Positions 1-10,257 of a stretch of DNA of 64,000 nt are shown piece by piece. Position 1 is the first letter of the stretch; each line of letters begins with the position of its first letter. The stretch spans positions 1 to 64,000 of the forward strand of contig MPUH01000180.1 in assembly GCA_001970955.1 (NCBI GenBank), written 5' to 3'. The notes below the pieces were generated by a model. It made no database searches, was not told where the DNA came from, and saw only the letters and a list, made by a program, of their open reading frames with translations. The DNA is from Stentor coeruleus (taxonomy: Eukaryota; Ciliophora; Heterotrichea; Heterotrichida; Stentoridae). The translations under genes were made by a program, and so were the position numbers.

Positions 1-1007
1 AAGTAGGAACAGAGTATAAACTATGTATAAAAGTTTGAAAATAAAGTATTTAATAAAGATATCCTAGCATATTAAATAAAATCTTTGAATGAAATATAAT
101 TTTTTTTAAATTTCCTTACAAGATTACATTAATATATCTTATGCAGTATAATGCATATAATCAAAACTCTCCAGGCATTTTTTTCCTTTCTCTTACTCTG
201 ATTATATGTGTATTCACGAAAATAATAAATTCTCCAGTAAGTCTATAATTTAAACATATTTTTTTTTGAGTCAGTGGAGACTTCTTAAGCTCTTAATTGT
301 GCATTTAAAAGAATTATAAGTACANAAAACTGAAATCTAAATAGTTTTGATATACTGGAATCTTTGGGAACTAGGATTTTTGTGGCAGAAAAAAAGGTGG
401 AATAAAGTGATCATACTTAAAAAGAATATATTTATGTATCTGTCTTTTATAGAGTACAATATGTAATAGATAAAGATTAATGCTTGGGTCAGTTTATAAG
501 TAAAATGATATAACTGCAAGTCTAATTATATGATAAAATGCTAATTTTTATCTATCTTAGTTGCATATGTCTTATGTTTAACCTAAATGTTTTTCTTTTT
601 TGTCTCTAATTATCATTTGATTAATATTTTAAGTATTATAAAGAAAACTCATATATAAAAATAATTTAGTAATCATATAAAATGAAATTTGCATTATACC
701 ATTTATCAATAATTATTAGACTGCTTGTATAATTTATTCCCTAGAATATACCAATTTTTAGATCTTCACATATAAAATAATTAGAAATTTTCCAATTTCA
801 CATACTCAAAAATAATTCTTAAGATTACAACAAGTCTAAGTTATAAAAAATGCAATGACTTAAGAATTTTCAAACTTAGCATTAGTGAAAATATCTATAA
901 AAGAAAATAATTATTAAGTTTTAATTAGCTCAGCATTTCTAAGATTATTTTAGTTCTAAAATTTTTTCTATTGTATACTTAATTCAACCTTTTCAGCCTT
1001 ATAAAAT
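1..1007. other. AT-rich non-coding flank
   Basis: Very AT-rich sequence with one N at 325. No open frame with coding character was found. The last 50 bases before 1008 are the short 5' flank of the WD40-channel gene. Unlike the other N bases in this window, the N at 325 is not bounded by a visible direct duplication. Confidence 0.6.
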
Positions 1008-4000
1008 ATGGACGACAGCCAAGAAATCAAGGCTTCTCTCCTGGAAACCAAAACTCAAAAAGATTTCTCAGTTTCTGAACCTTGCAAGAAACCTGAAATT
1101 AAAGTTATGTATGGGCATACAGGCCCTGTGACAAGTTTGGCTCTTCACCCATCTAGGACACATCTTTTAAGCTCATCATCCGACAATACAATTCTCAGTT
1201 GGGATTTGGTCCTTAAAGAAAAGTCTCAGATCTTTGAAAGCCATACTGCTGAGGTCTTATGCTTATCCTTTGACAGCTATGGAAATCGTTTTATAAGTGG
1301 CTCAGCAGACTTAAAATTAAAATTATGGAATTTCGATTCAAATGAATTAGAGGGAACTTATTCAGGGCATACAAATCCTGTAACTTGTGTAATGTTTACA
1401 AAATCGGAAATGTCTCTAATTTCTGGATCAAAAAATGGAACAATTATTATTCATGATATTGGTCAAGATGAACCCGTAAAAACATTGACAATTCATTCAG
1501 ATCAGATAAACGCTTTTACTTTATATGAAAGGGGAATATTATCAGCTTCTTCTGATGGAAAAATTAAATATTTAGAGCTAGATGATTATGAAGAGATTTT
1601 TGAATTAGATTGTGGAAGCCCAGTTTTATGTTTGATTATGAGCAATGATAAAAAACTGGCTTATTGTGGATGTGAAGATTTCAGTGTTAAAGTAATTGAC
1701 TTAGAATCAAAGAAAATCGAATTTACATTTACAGGACATACAGGTCGAGTTAAATCCCTTATCGGGCTTTTTGATCAGAAACTTCTTTTAAGTGGTTCTG
1801 AAGACAAATCCCTCAAATTATGGAATCTAGAAACTGAGGAATTAGAAAAGTCATTTGACAGTGGGATAAACAATATCACAAGCATTGTTTTAAGGACTTC
1901 AATTTCTACAACTGAAATGTTTGTGTCAAGTGAAAAATCAGAAATCGATTGTTTGAGTTTTAATATTGTATTCAGTTTGGCAAATAATTTATCGATAAAT
2001 GTTTCAAAAGGTTCAGAAAATATATGGGATGAAAGTTTCACCTGGGAAAAATGTAAGAGAAAAGCTTTAGCTGAGTTAGGTAAAGAGGAGAATCAGCATA
2101 AGTACATTTATCATAGACTAGCTTATAATTTGCAATTAGATGCACTTAAGGCTAAATTTGAAGGTCAGTCAAGAATGTCGAATATGAATAATATATCATA
2201 TTCAATATTAGAATCTAAGTGTCTTGAGCTCACTCCGATAATATTTGCTATTTGGGGAGAAGAAGATAGAACTTCAAGTTCAAGCGAAACAAGTTTATAC
2301 CTTATAGAGCGTCTTATAAAAATATGTAAGGAACCAAAATGTAAAACTTTAAATTCTGGAGACAGTTCGTTATTAGCTATAAAAGGCTCATTTGCTCGTC
2401 GACCAGTTGAGATAAATGAAAAAAAGCACCTTCTTCAAGGATTTATCCCAACATTTCATGAATGGGGACATATTTATGAGAATTATAACTACCTTATAGG
2501 TAAAGATGAGGCTGGAGACCGACTTGAAGATTCCCTTCTTATAGATTTAGACAATAAATATAGTCTTCTTTACCGTTTAGAAGCTGGTCTAGTAAAACTA
2601 ACAAAAGAATTATTAAGTGAAGCTCTGAGGAACAAAAAAGTTGGAGTAGTTGATATGATGCTTAGATTTATTATAGGAAATATATCAGAGTATAAGTATA
2701 AACCAGAAAAGCTCGAATCAATCTTACAGATAATTGAAGGGAATCTAGTCGATCTGATAGAATCTAACTCAACCCTCCTTCCACAAATTCTTGACCTCAC
2801 TCTCCAAGAAGATAAAAAACAAATAGTTGTCGACCAGGCCGACTTGCCTTTGACAAAATTCGATTTACCTGAATTTTTCTCTGTAGAAGACTTAAAAAAC
2901 CTTGCATATAACAACTTTACCGATAGACCAAGCTGTGAAAATATAGCTAATACTAAAATCTATTATTCTCTATTAAAACTTCCTGCTATTAGTGGGAGCT
3001 CAGACAGTTACAATTTAATCAAAGCCCTTGATGCTTGCGAGAATTTAGAACTTTTCAGATCAAGACTCATTCAATACTATCTCAAATCAAAATGGGACTC
3101 ATGTTTCTGGTTAATTTTCTTTCAAGACTCATTCAATACTATCTCAAATCAAAATGGGACTCATGTTTCTGGTTAATTTTCTTTCAAAACATGCTTGGGT
3201 TTATGAATTTACCATTACTCATTTACTTGATAAATTATAAAAATACAACCGATATATACGCCATAACTCTGTTTCTAGCAATCAATGTGTTTTTATTAGG
3301 TATTGAATTACTTCAAATGATTGTCTTAACCCCTATTCGGTACTTTGGCGAAATTAAAATATGGTATTTTGGGTATGTATTTCAATTAGCTGTGATAATA
3401 GCTTTTGCATTAACAGGACATGAAAATTATGCTTTATGGAGCTATTTGATTTTAAAGATAATTTTTGCACAATTAGAGTATAAATCTGATTCAGTTATTG
3501 CGTATTTAGTGTTTAGTATTTCTATTTTAATTCCAATATCACTTATTTGGCTTGGCTGGGATTGGATATATTTAATGCATGGCATAGGAGTACTATTTTT
3601 CATTCTAGGTTATTCTTTAGGTGAAGAATGGATGCTTTTATTTATGTGTGTTCTAATTCCTGGGAATTTTACATGGATATATGGGCCACACGATTGCATT
3701 TCGATATTTTGGTTGATTATATACTTTGAATCAGGTGTCCTAGTGAATAAAATAAAGGAAAAATCTTGTTTTAGTATTGTTAATATGGCACTTTTGCTTT
3801 CTGTGACAATAACAAGCTACTTTTTTACTGAAGAGTACTTCGAAATGGCATATTCGATAGTCTTAGTTTTTGTGATTTTAGCTGAGTATTTATTAATTTC
3901 TCCAACCCAATATAATGACATGCTAGAATTTTTTGAAATGGGCATTTTCTTGTTCAACTTTATAATACTTTTAGCAGGGATCTACACTTACTTCACACTT

Positions 4001-4876
4001 TTTTGGATATTCATTATCTTCCAATTTGCTGTTGTTTTTGTTGAAGTTGCAAACCGACCCAAATATCTCTCTGATCTGTTTGACACAACACTGGGCTTAA
4101 TCCTTAGTTGGAATACTTTAGATCTTGCCAGGCTTGTTTTATGCTTCTGTTGGGCTTACCTTAATTTTTATAGCCAAACCAATAATTCAATGGAAATCAT
4201 CCTTATAGCCTTAACATTTGTAAGAGGACTTACTGCATTTAGATGCTTTAATGGAACAAGATATTATGTCCATCTTATCATGTCATCTATAAGAGATATC
4301 AAATTTTTCTTAGTTATTTTCTTTTATTCAACGATATCTTTTGGTGTTATAAGCAGTTATACTAATGGTAATGCTGAGTTTTCATTCCAAAACTCTTTAA
4401 TAACAGCTTATGATATGAACTTAGGGAATTTTAGTCATACTGAAGATTTCAGTCTTGGATATTTTGTATTTCTTTGTGCATCAATTATTAATGTTATTAT
4501 TATGTTGAATTTACTTATTTCAGTTTTAGCGAATTCATTTGAGAATTTTAAGACAATTGCTGCTGAGATTGACTTTATGGAAATGGCTGATGTGCTTACA
4601 GAGATTGAAGGGCTTATGATTTTTCGTAGGAGTAACTCTATATCAAAATATTTTTTTGTTTGTGATAGTGATAAGAAAGCTGCAGGTGAAGAAGGCAATG
4701 CTAAGATTGATGAAATGTCTAAGAAGGTAGATAATGGGTTTGAAGCTTTGGAAGAGCTGGGAGAAAGAATTGGGAATATTGAGAAGAGCAATAGCAATAC
4801 AGAAAACACTATTAGCGAAATGAATGCAAAAATTGATAGTTTATTGGAATTACTTAAGAAAGATAGCCAAAATTAG
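1008..4876 (+). CDS. WD40-repeat / TRP-like ion channel fusion (frame split by a 62-bp duplication)
   Basis: Probable membrane cation channel with an N-terminal beta-propeller. The first frame starts at ATG 1008 and shows about seven WD40 repeats in residues 30-290 (LKLWNLETEELE-type blades), then a helical linker. It ends early at 3176. The following frame holds about six or more hydrophobic helices, a pore-like stretch (MNLGNF), and a last helix LNLLISVLANSFENF typical of TRP/polycystin S6. It ends in a short coiled coil and TAG at 4876. The frames are separated only by a 62-bp tandem duplication at 3061-3184. Counting one copy gives 3807 nt, exactly 1269 codons, and a continuous 1268-residue protein. 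WD40-plus-ion-transport proteins are known in ciliates. I infer one gene; whether the break is in the genome or only in the assembly is open. Confidence 0.8.
3061..3184. repeat. 62-bp perfect tandem duplication inside the channel gene
   Basis: Copy 1 is 3061-3122 and copy 2 is 3123-3184, identical and directly adjacent. As 62 is not a multiple of three, the second copy shifts the frame and truncates the WD40 protein. The reading frame of copy 1 continues in the channel part if one copy is skipped. Confidence 0.95.
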
Positions 4877-5208
4877 TTTAGTTTATAGACTTAGTTAAAA
4901 TTTAGAGTTTAATAGTATTGAAGTTTTACATATAAATAATCAGCATAATAGGGAAAGCATAATACATATAATTAAAATTGTATAGCTTAAAATTCACCAA
5001 ATAAGCATATTTTAGTCAGTAATAAAAGCATTGATTCTGCATTTAATTATTAACTTACAAGATAGAATCAAATAAAGAATATTTTTTAATGATTAATAGA
5101 AAGTTTTAATTAAACAAATTTTTATTCATGATGATAAAGGTATAATAATCAAAATCACAAAAAATGTTTATTATAAAATTCTAAGATAGCTTAATAAAAT
5201 GGATTAAA
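4877..5208. other. AT-rich spacer between convergent genes
   Basis: About 330 bases between the 3' ends of the channel gene and the minus-strand gene at 5209-5979. No open frame, RNA or repeat was seen. Confidence 0.5.
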
Positions 5209-5979
5209 CTAATTAGAACTCCTTACCGAAGATGATTTAAGGTTCAATGTAAGCCTTATAAGATCATTGGAGATCTTATGCAAATATGATGCTAGGCTGA
5301 TTTTTTTCAAATTGATATAACTTTCGCCATGAAAGGCATATTTACCATCAGCAAACTTTTTTATTACAACTTTCAAAATATGATTATCTTGATTAATTAC
5401 AAAAGCTAGCAAAGGTGCTAGATTTTTTGGAGGTACGCTATTGAAATAATCTAAATAATTATTCTCATTGATTTCTATGTAAAAATTTTTTTTGTCTAAT
5501 TTCAATTTCGCATGTTGAGAAAGCACAATATTTTCAGTTATCTCATATTGAACTGGATCATTTAAGATTCTCTTAACATGTGATTCAATTTTGTTTTCAA
5601 TATTTTTAAATGATTTTATCACTAAGCTTATCTCACACATGATTTCAGGAATAAAATTTTCACTATTAGGAGTTGTTTGTAATTGAGTTCTAAAAGAAGA
5701 AAATTTGCTATATTTGAAAGCAGTGTTAGATAATTGACTCTTGATAATGATTTTAGGTATCCATTCTACTTGGAGTTTCACCAGTCTTATATAAAAAATC
5801 AGGGAATTACGTTTGAGTTTGAGCATGTAGACTTTTTTTTCAAGATTTTGGCCAAAGCTTACAAATGGATAATCACAAAAATTATCGTCATCAGTTAAAG
5901 TAAATGATTTGTCATCAAATAATGAAATTTTATTTTTGAATATAAATCTCTTGAATGCATTGAAGTTTTCTAAATCCAT
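5209..5979 (-). CDS. Uncharacterised protein, 256 residues
   Basis: Intact frame from ATG at 5979 to TAG at 5209. The protein is rich in Lys, Asn, Phe and Ile and has no obvious signal peptide, membrane helix or coiled coil. Alternating hydrophobic stretches (such as KVYMLKLKRNSLIFYIRLV) suggest a mostly beta-strand fold. I recognise no family. Its 3' end faces the channel gene, and about 950 bp of non-coding or decayed sequence lies upstream. Codon use (AT at third positions) fits the neighbours. It is probably a real host gene because the frame is long for such AT-rich DNA. Confidence 0.6.
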   Translation of the reverse strand: MDLENFNAFKRFIFKNKISLFDDKSFTLTDDDNFCDYPFVSFGQNLEKKVYMLKLKRNSLIFYIRLVKLQVEWIPKIIIKSQLSNTAFKYSKFSSFRTQLQTTPNSENFIPEIMCEISLVIKSFKNIENKIESHVKRILNDPVQYEITENIVLSQHAKLKLDKKNFYIEINENNYLDYFNSVPPKNLAPLLAFVINQDNHILKVVIKKFADGKYAFHGESYINLKKISLASYLHKISNDLIRLTLNLKSSSVRSSN

Positions 5980-6278
5980 TTTATATTCGGATTATGGTAA
6001 AAGTTCTTTTTCTACTATACCAAAAAATTAGACTTTTATTTTTAAGATATCCTATAGGTATATATTTTTTTTAATGCTTATGCAGTATTTATTATATTGT
6101 ATCATCGAAAATAACATAGAAATAATTATTAAATATTTTCAATGCAAGTTTTAAAACTCTAAATCTATTATCCACTATTAAGTTTAATAAGAAAAACCTA
6201 ATCTACAATCAAAATCTTTTAAAATACGACGTATAATAACATTCAAAACCCTTAAATATCAAAAACAAATACAAAATA

Positions 6279-6755
6279 TTAACAAAATCTTAAAGGCTCA
6301 GATATCAAACTTGTATTATTCCCAATCAAAAAATTACTCTTATCAGCAGCTTGTACCGCATTCTTAAGCACCTTCTCTTTTTTTCATGCTCAAATACTAC
6401 AGTTATATTTATAACAATACAATTATATACCAATATCCATCCCTAACACACAAGCCAAATCAATAACATCTCAAGGTGTTCTTTGATCATATAAATCTTT
6501 TATCCTACTACTTATAACAATATTCCTCCCTTTAACCCTTGGACTAAAATTCACCTTAAATTTAAACTGAAACCTTTCATGAAGTTTCAAAGATACAATA
6601 TCACCCTCACCTCTCATACAACAACAATTAAAATCAGCATAATTTTGACTCCTTACAACTATAAGATCATATTCACCTAAAGTTTTTGTATCATTAAAAA
6701 TCTGATAAAAATTGAACTTTACTCTAATCCTAATTCAAACAATAAACTTTCTTTT
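6279..6755 (-). pseudogene. Possible decayed coding stretch with TGA at sense-like positions
   Basis: On the minus strand one frame runs about 110 codons with no TAA or TAG but two TGA codons. It then has one TAA and a further ~45 codons with two more TGA before ending at TAA 6279. The translated segments (such as GEYDLIVVRSQNYADF and VLKNAVQAADKSNF) look protein-like. TGA falls where Trp would fit. I recognise no family. It may be a relic of a host gene, a fragment read with a UGA=Trp code, or chance openness in C-poor DNA. Confidence 0.25.
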
Positions 6756-6934
6756 ATATTAGTAAAATTTTTTTTTTCTTATAAAATAATTAAAAACAAG
6801 TTCTTAATATTCTGTTTCACATAAAATTTCTTGAACTTGTTTTAATATCATAATCTTTATCACTTTTCAACCTAATAAAAAGTTTTAAAAAGCCATTACA
6901 CAAACATTTTTTACATGAAAGTTTGATTTTTTAG
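6756..6934. other. Upstream flank of the PROPPIN gene
   Basis: AT-rich 5' flank with no other feature seen. Together with 5980-6278 it makes up the rest of the gene-poor stretch before 6935. Confidence 0.4.
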
Positions 6935-7987
6935 ATGAATGTAATAAAAATGGCCAATCAGGAAGAGATTATATATATTGGATTTAATCAAGACTCATCT
7001 TGTTTTACTCTTTCTACTGAAAAACACTCTGAACAAAACACAGAGTCTGGTTTCAGAATACTCAGAACCTATCCTTTGAATTATTGTTTCCAAAGATGTA
7101 AGACTTATATAGTATTCCCAGGGAGTTTTGGTATTGTAGAGTTATTGTATAGATCTAATATCATAGCATTAGTTGGTGGAGGTAAGTCACCAAGATATCC
7201 TTTTAACAAGGTTATTATATGGGATGATCATCAAATGAGACCAACAGGCGAGTTATGTTTCCGATCTGAAGTCAAAGCTGTGAAAATGCGAAAGGATCGT
7301 ATCGTCGTCATTTTAGAGAACAAAATTTTTGTTTATAACCTCCAAGACTTAAAAATCCGTGACCATATCGCTACTTGTACCAACCCAAGAGGATTATGTT
7401 GCCTTAGTACAGATACTGAAAGAATTGTCATTGCTTGTCCAAGTAATCAAAAAGGTCATGCTCTAGTTAAAATCTATAACGATGATAAAACTCAAGTTAT
7501 AAATGCCCATGAGACTTCTTTGGCTTGTATAGCTTTGAATAATGATGGAAGATTATTAGCTACAGCTTCAGATAAAGGAACACTTATAAGGGTTTTTAAT
7601 ACAGATACTGGGGAAAAAGTACAAGAGTTTAGAAGGGGAATTGATAGAGCTGAAATATATTGTTTAGTTTTTAACCCGAATTCTGAATGGATTGCTTGTA
7701 GTAGTGATAAAGGTACTGTGCATGTATATTCACTTGCTTCTGCTGTACATAATCATAAGTTAGGATTGAGTTTTATGAAGAAAATATTACCAAAATATTT
7801 TGATAGTGAATGGTCATATGCACAGTTTAGGGTTAAAGATGCTAGAACTATTTGCACTTTTCCAAATGAAGAACCGAGGATTGTGGTTATTACAGCTGAT
7901 GGGGTTTATTATGATATAGACTTTTCTAGTGGAGGAGAATGTCCAGCGAGTAACCCGATTAATTTGTTGGAGTTAGAGATTAAATAA
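6935..7987 (+). CDS. PROPPIN beta-propeller (WIPI/Atg18 family), autophagy
   Basis: A 350-residue seven-bladed propeller protein that should bind PI3P and PI(3,5)P2 on autophagic and endosomal membranes. The diagnostic Phe-Arg-Arg-Gly motif lies at about residues 232-235, in EKVQEFRRGIDRAEIYCLVF, the position of the L/F-RRG motif that makes the two phosphoinositide sites. It is followed by a WD-like blade (FNPNSEWIACSSDKGTVHVY). The N terminus (YIGFNQDSSCFTLSTE) matches the family's first blade. The second ATG at 6950 (MANQEE) is an equally likely start. Length fits the short WIPI3/4 and Atg18 type. Known roles are phagophore expansion and lipid transfer; which paralogue this is cannot be told. 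Confidence 0.88.
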   Translation: MNVIKMANQEEIIYIGFNQDSSCFTLSTEKHSEQNTESGFRILRTYPLNYCFQRCKTYIVFPGSFGIVELLYRSNIIALVGGGKSPRYPFNKVIIWDDHQMRPTGELCFRSEVKAVKMRKDRIVVILENKIFVYNLQDLKIRDHIATCTNPRGLCCLSTDTERIVIACPSNQKGHALVKIYNDDKTQVINAHETSLACIALNNDGRLLATASDKGTLIRVFNTDTGEKVQEFRRGIDRAEIYCLVFNPNSEWIACSSDKGTVHVYSLASAVHNHKLGLSFMKKILPKYFDSEWSYAQFRVKDARTICTFPNEEPRIVVITADGVYYDIDFSSGGECPASNPINLLELEIK

Positions 7988-8189
7988 TAAGTTTTTATAT
8001 GATGAAGTTTGTCTTAGAAAATAGAGGAAGTTTGGCTTTAGGGATATTGTTGATGATTTTTATGGAGATGGGATTAGCTTTGCATGATTTCGCTTGAAGG
8101 ATGTGAAGTTATTATAAGAGTAAAAATATTGATAATATTTCTTAGGCAAAATAATTAAGATATTATCAAGACATTTTTTGTAATATAAT

Positions 8190-8267
8190 ATGAGAGAAAA
8201 GTGGAAGAAGAAGAGAATGCGGAGACTTAAGAAGAAACGAAAAAAGATGAGGCAAAGGGCTAAGTAA
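8190..8267 (+). CDS. RPL41: Ribosomal protein eL41
   Basis: A 25-residue protein beginning MREKWKKKRMRRLKKKRKKM. It matches the near-invariant eL41 peptide of the large ribosomal subunit, an all-basic single helix at the subunit interface. ATG 8190 and TAA 8265-8267 are clear. The gene runs into an assembly gap: an N at 8270 is followed at 8271-8343 by a direct repeat of 8197-8269 that contains the gene from codon 3 onward but no start codon. The second copy is probably the far side of an unmerged contig overlap, so there is most likely one real copy. Confidence 0.93.
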   Translation: MREKWKKKRMRRLKKKRKKMRQRAK

Positions 8268-8343
8268 ATNAAAAGTGGAAGAAGAAGAGAATGCGGAGAC
8301 TTAAGAAGAAACGAAAAAAGATGAGGCAAAGGGCTAAGTAAAT
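8197..8343. repeat. 73-bp direct duplication around N8270
   Basis: 8197-8269 and 8271-8343 are identical and separated by a single N. This is the pattern of a scaffold join whose overlapping ends were not merged. It duplicates most of eL41. Confidence 0.93.
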
Positions 8344-8601
8344 AAAACTTTTTAGAAGTAAAAACTTTTATTAACAAAATATATGTTTTTTTTTAAGTAA
8401 TCTAAGTCTTTTTAAACTTTGAAGTTAGTTTTAAGAAATTACTTAGGTTATTTTAATAAGCTTAAAGGTATATTCAAATATATTAAAGCTTTCTTTTATA
8501 TGATGACCTTTTATTGCTTAAACTGGAAATAGGATTCATGTTTTAATACATATGATTTTTTTTTTATCTAATAAGAAAAAAGTTAGACAGAAAGTGTTTG
8601 G
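8344..8601. other. Spacer before the SAXO4-like gene
   Basis: AT-rich spacer of about 260 bases with no feature seen. With 7988-8189 it completes the stretch between the PROPPIN and repeat-protein genes. Confidence 0.4.
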
Positions 8602-10194
8602 ATGAGATGGAAGGAAAATAGAATGATTAAGAAAAACTATAAGTTAATTTCAATGTTTTATAAACGCTTTTACGTTCAAAATCTTACAGAAGGTCTAAAA
8701 TTAATGGAAGGCAAGTACTTAACTAAAAGCCAAAGAGTAAATTTGGCACAGCAAATAAGAAAAACGCACTTCACCCTAGGTGGTGGGGCAAATTTCTACA
8801 ATACAACCTCAAGCAAATTTTTAAAAGCTCCAGTTTCCCCTCAAGCAGGCCAATCCAATGACAATCTTAATCAAGATTTACGTAAAACCCACTTGGTTAT
8901 GGGCACAGACTTTAAACCTCGTTGTTCAGAGTTCGTGTATAGCTACTCACCAAAAAACGCCAAAAACAGCCAAGTCGAGTTCACAAAAAAAGATCTTAGC
9001 AAGCATAACATCATCCTAGGAACTACTGAAATCCAATATAACACGACAACATCTAAAACTTACAAGCCAGCAACCGTCAATATTCAACACAAAGACTCAG
9101 CTATGAAAATTGAAAGAAATCTTCGCAAGCATCATTTTGATCTTGGTACTGACCCAACAACTAAATCAAGTACATTTGGTCATGATTATAGTGAAAAACC
9201 TGGAGAAAAAGCTACATCGAACCCATCTTTAAAAAAAGATCTTTGTGACTCACATTTTGTACTTGGACGTGCACCAAAGATGATGGTTACTACATTTCAA
9301 AGAGAATATCCTGTTTATGAAGTACAAGATAATCATATGTCAAAAGATACGATTAATGGATTAAGAAAAGAGCATTTTAGTCTTGGGACGGATTCTGCGA
9401 ATTTTTCATCTACTCATAAACAGTTTTTTACTGAAAAAGCTGATGGAAGACAGGATTTAAATGCTGAGAAAAAAAAAGATTTAAGGTCGTCGCATTTTGA
9501 ATTAGGGAAAGCTCAGCCGACGTATTCATTGACATCTAACTTTTCTAAGCCCCATTCAGCTTCTGCAACTTGTTTAAATACAAACCCAACTGGGATTAAA
9601 ATTAGAGACTCTCATTTTACTCTAGGAGAAGAACCCCTTACATATCGAACTTCTTATGCAGCTAATCATATATCTCCTCCTCAACAAGCTTTAACTCAAC
9701 GTGCTGATACCCAACGTCATTTATCCTCTAGCTTAAAATTTGGTGATGCTAAAATCCCAGTCTCAAATTCTCAAGCTTCATTCAAACCAATCCCAATAAA
9801 TGATATCCAAAAACCTGACCCAAAACTAATAAAAGACCTTCGTAGCAACCATTTCACTCTAAACGGCGGGGGGAATTATTTCAAAACCACATCTTCAGAA
9901 CTTGGTCGTGGTTCAGGGGAACCTGGAAAAATTGATAAAAACATTGTCAATGATCTTCGTACTTCACATTTCAAATATGGTGATGACCTTGCTCATTTTT
10001 TATCTACAAACCAAAATGATTATAAAAAACCACAAGCTTCTGGGAATAAATACGATAACTCTTTGGGTAAAAATCTTAGAAAAACCCATTTTAATATTGG
10101 TAGTGAAAGAGGTTTATGGAAAACAGAACATCAAGATGAGTATAATTGGGTCCAACCAGTACCAGATACAGAATTTCATTTAGAGAAGTTTTAA
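8602..10194 (+). CDS. Axonemal repeat protein, SAXO4/TEX45-like
   Basis: A 530-residue protein made of about twelve repeats spaced about 40-45 residues. Each has the core LR-x-x-HF-x-LG (LRKTHFTLGG, LRKEHFSLGTD, LRSSHFELGKA, IRDSHFTLGEE, LRTSHFKYGDD). The core is followed some ten residues on by an aromatic-x-T-T/S stretch. The same SHFxLG...T-x-Y pattern occurs in animal PPP1R32/SAXO4 and TEX45, sperm-tail proteins linked to doublet microtubules. A microtubule-associated or microtubule-inner protein of cilia is therefore inferred. The ninth repeat is degenerate. The start is uncertain: ATG 8602 is the first, but the Met codons at residues 8 and 18 are also possible. The gene converges with the coiled-coil gene, 63 bp away. 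Confidence 0.65.
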   Translation: MRWKENRMIKKNYKLISMFYKRFYVQNLTEGLKLMEGKYLTKSQRVNLAQQIRKTHFTLGGGANFYNTTSSKFLKAPVSPQAGQSNDNLNQDLRKTHLVMGTDFKPRCSEFVYSYSPKNAKNSQVEFTKKDLSKHNIILGTTEIQYNTTTSKTYKPATVNIQHKDSAMKIERNLRKHHFDLGTDPTTKSSTFGHDYSEKPGEKATSNPSLKKDLCDSHFVLGRAPKMMVTTFQREYPVYEVQDNHMSKDTINGLRKEHFSLGTDSANFSSTHKQFFTEKADGRQDLNAEKKKDLRSSHFELGKAQPTYSLTSNFSKPHSASATCLNTNPTGIKIRDSHFTLGEEPLTYRTSYAANHISPPQQALTQRADTQRHLSSSLKFGDAKIPVSNSQASFKPIPINDIQKPDPKLIKDLRSNHFTLNGGGNYFKTTSSELGRGSGEPGKIDKNIVNDLRTSHFKYGDDLAHFLSTNQNDYKKPQASGNKYDNSLGKNLRKTHFNIGSERGLWKTEHQDEYNWVQPVPDTEFHLEKF

Positions 10195-10257
10195 TTATAG
10201 GCTAATTTTTTAGTATTTATGATTTTATTGTAAGATTTTATATTAAAAAGTTATGAA

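Noticed and set aside
337-519. 60-residue hydrophobic minus-strand frame
   Set aside because: Typical chance frame in AT-rich DNA; no supporting context.
8060-8377. Hydrophobic minus-strand frame over the eL41 locus
   Set aside because: It is the antisense of eL41 and its gap-duplicated copy and runs through an N.
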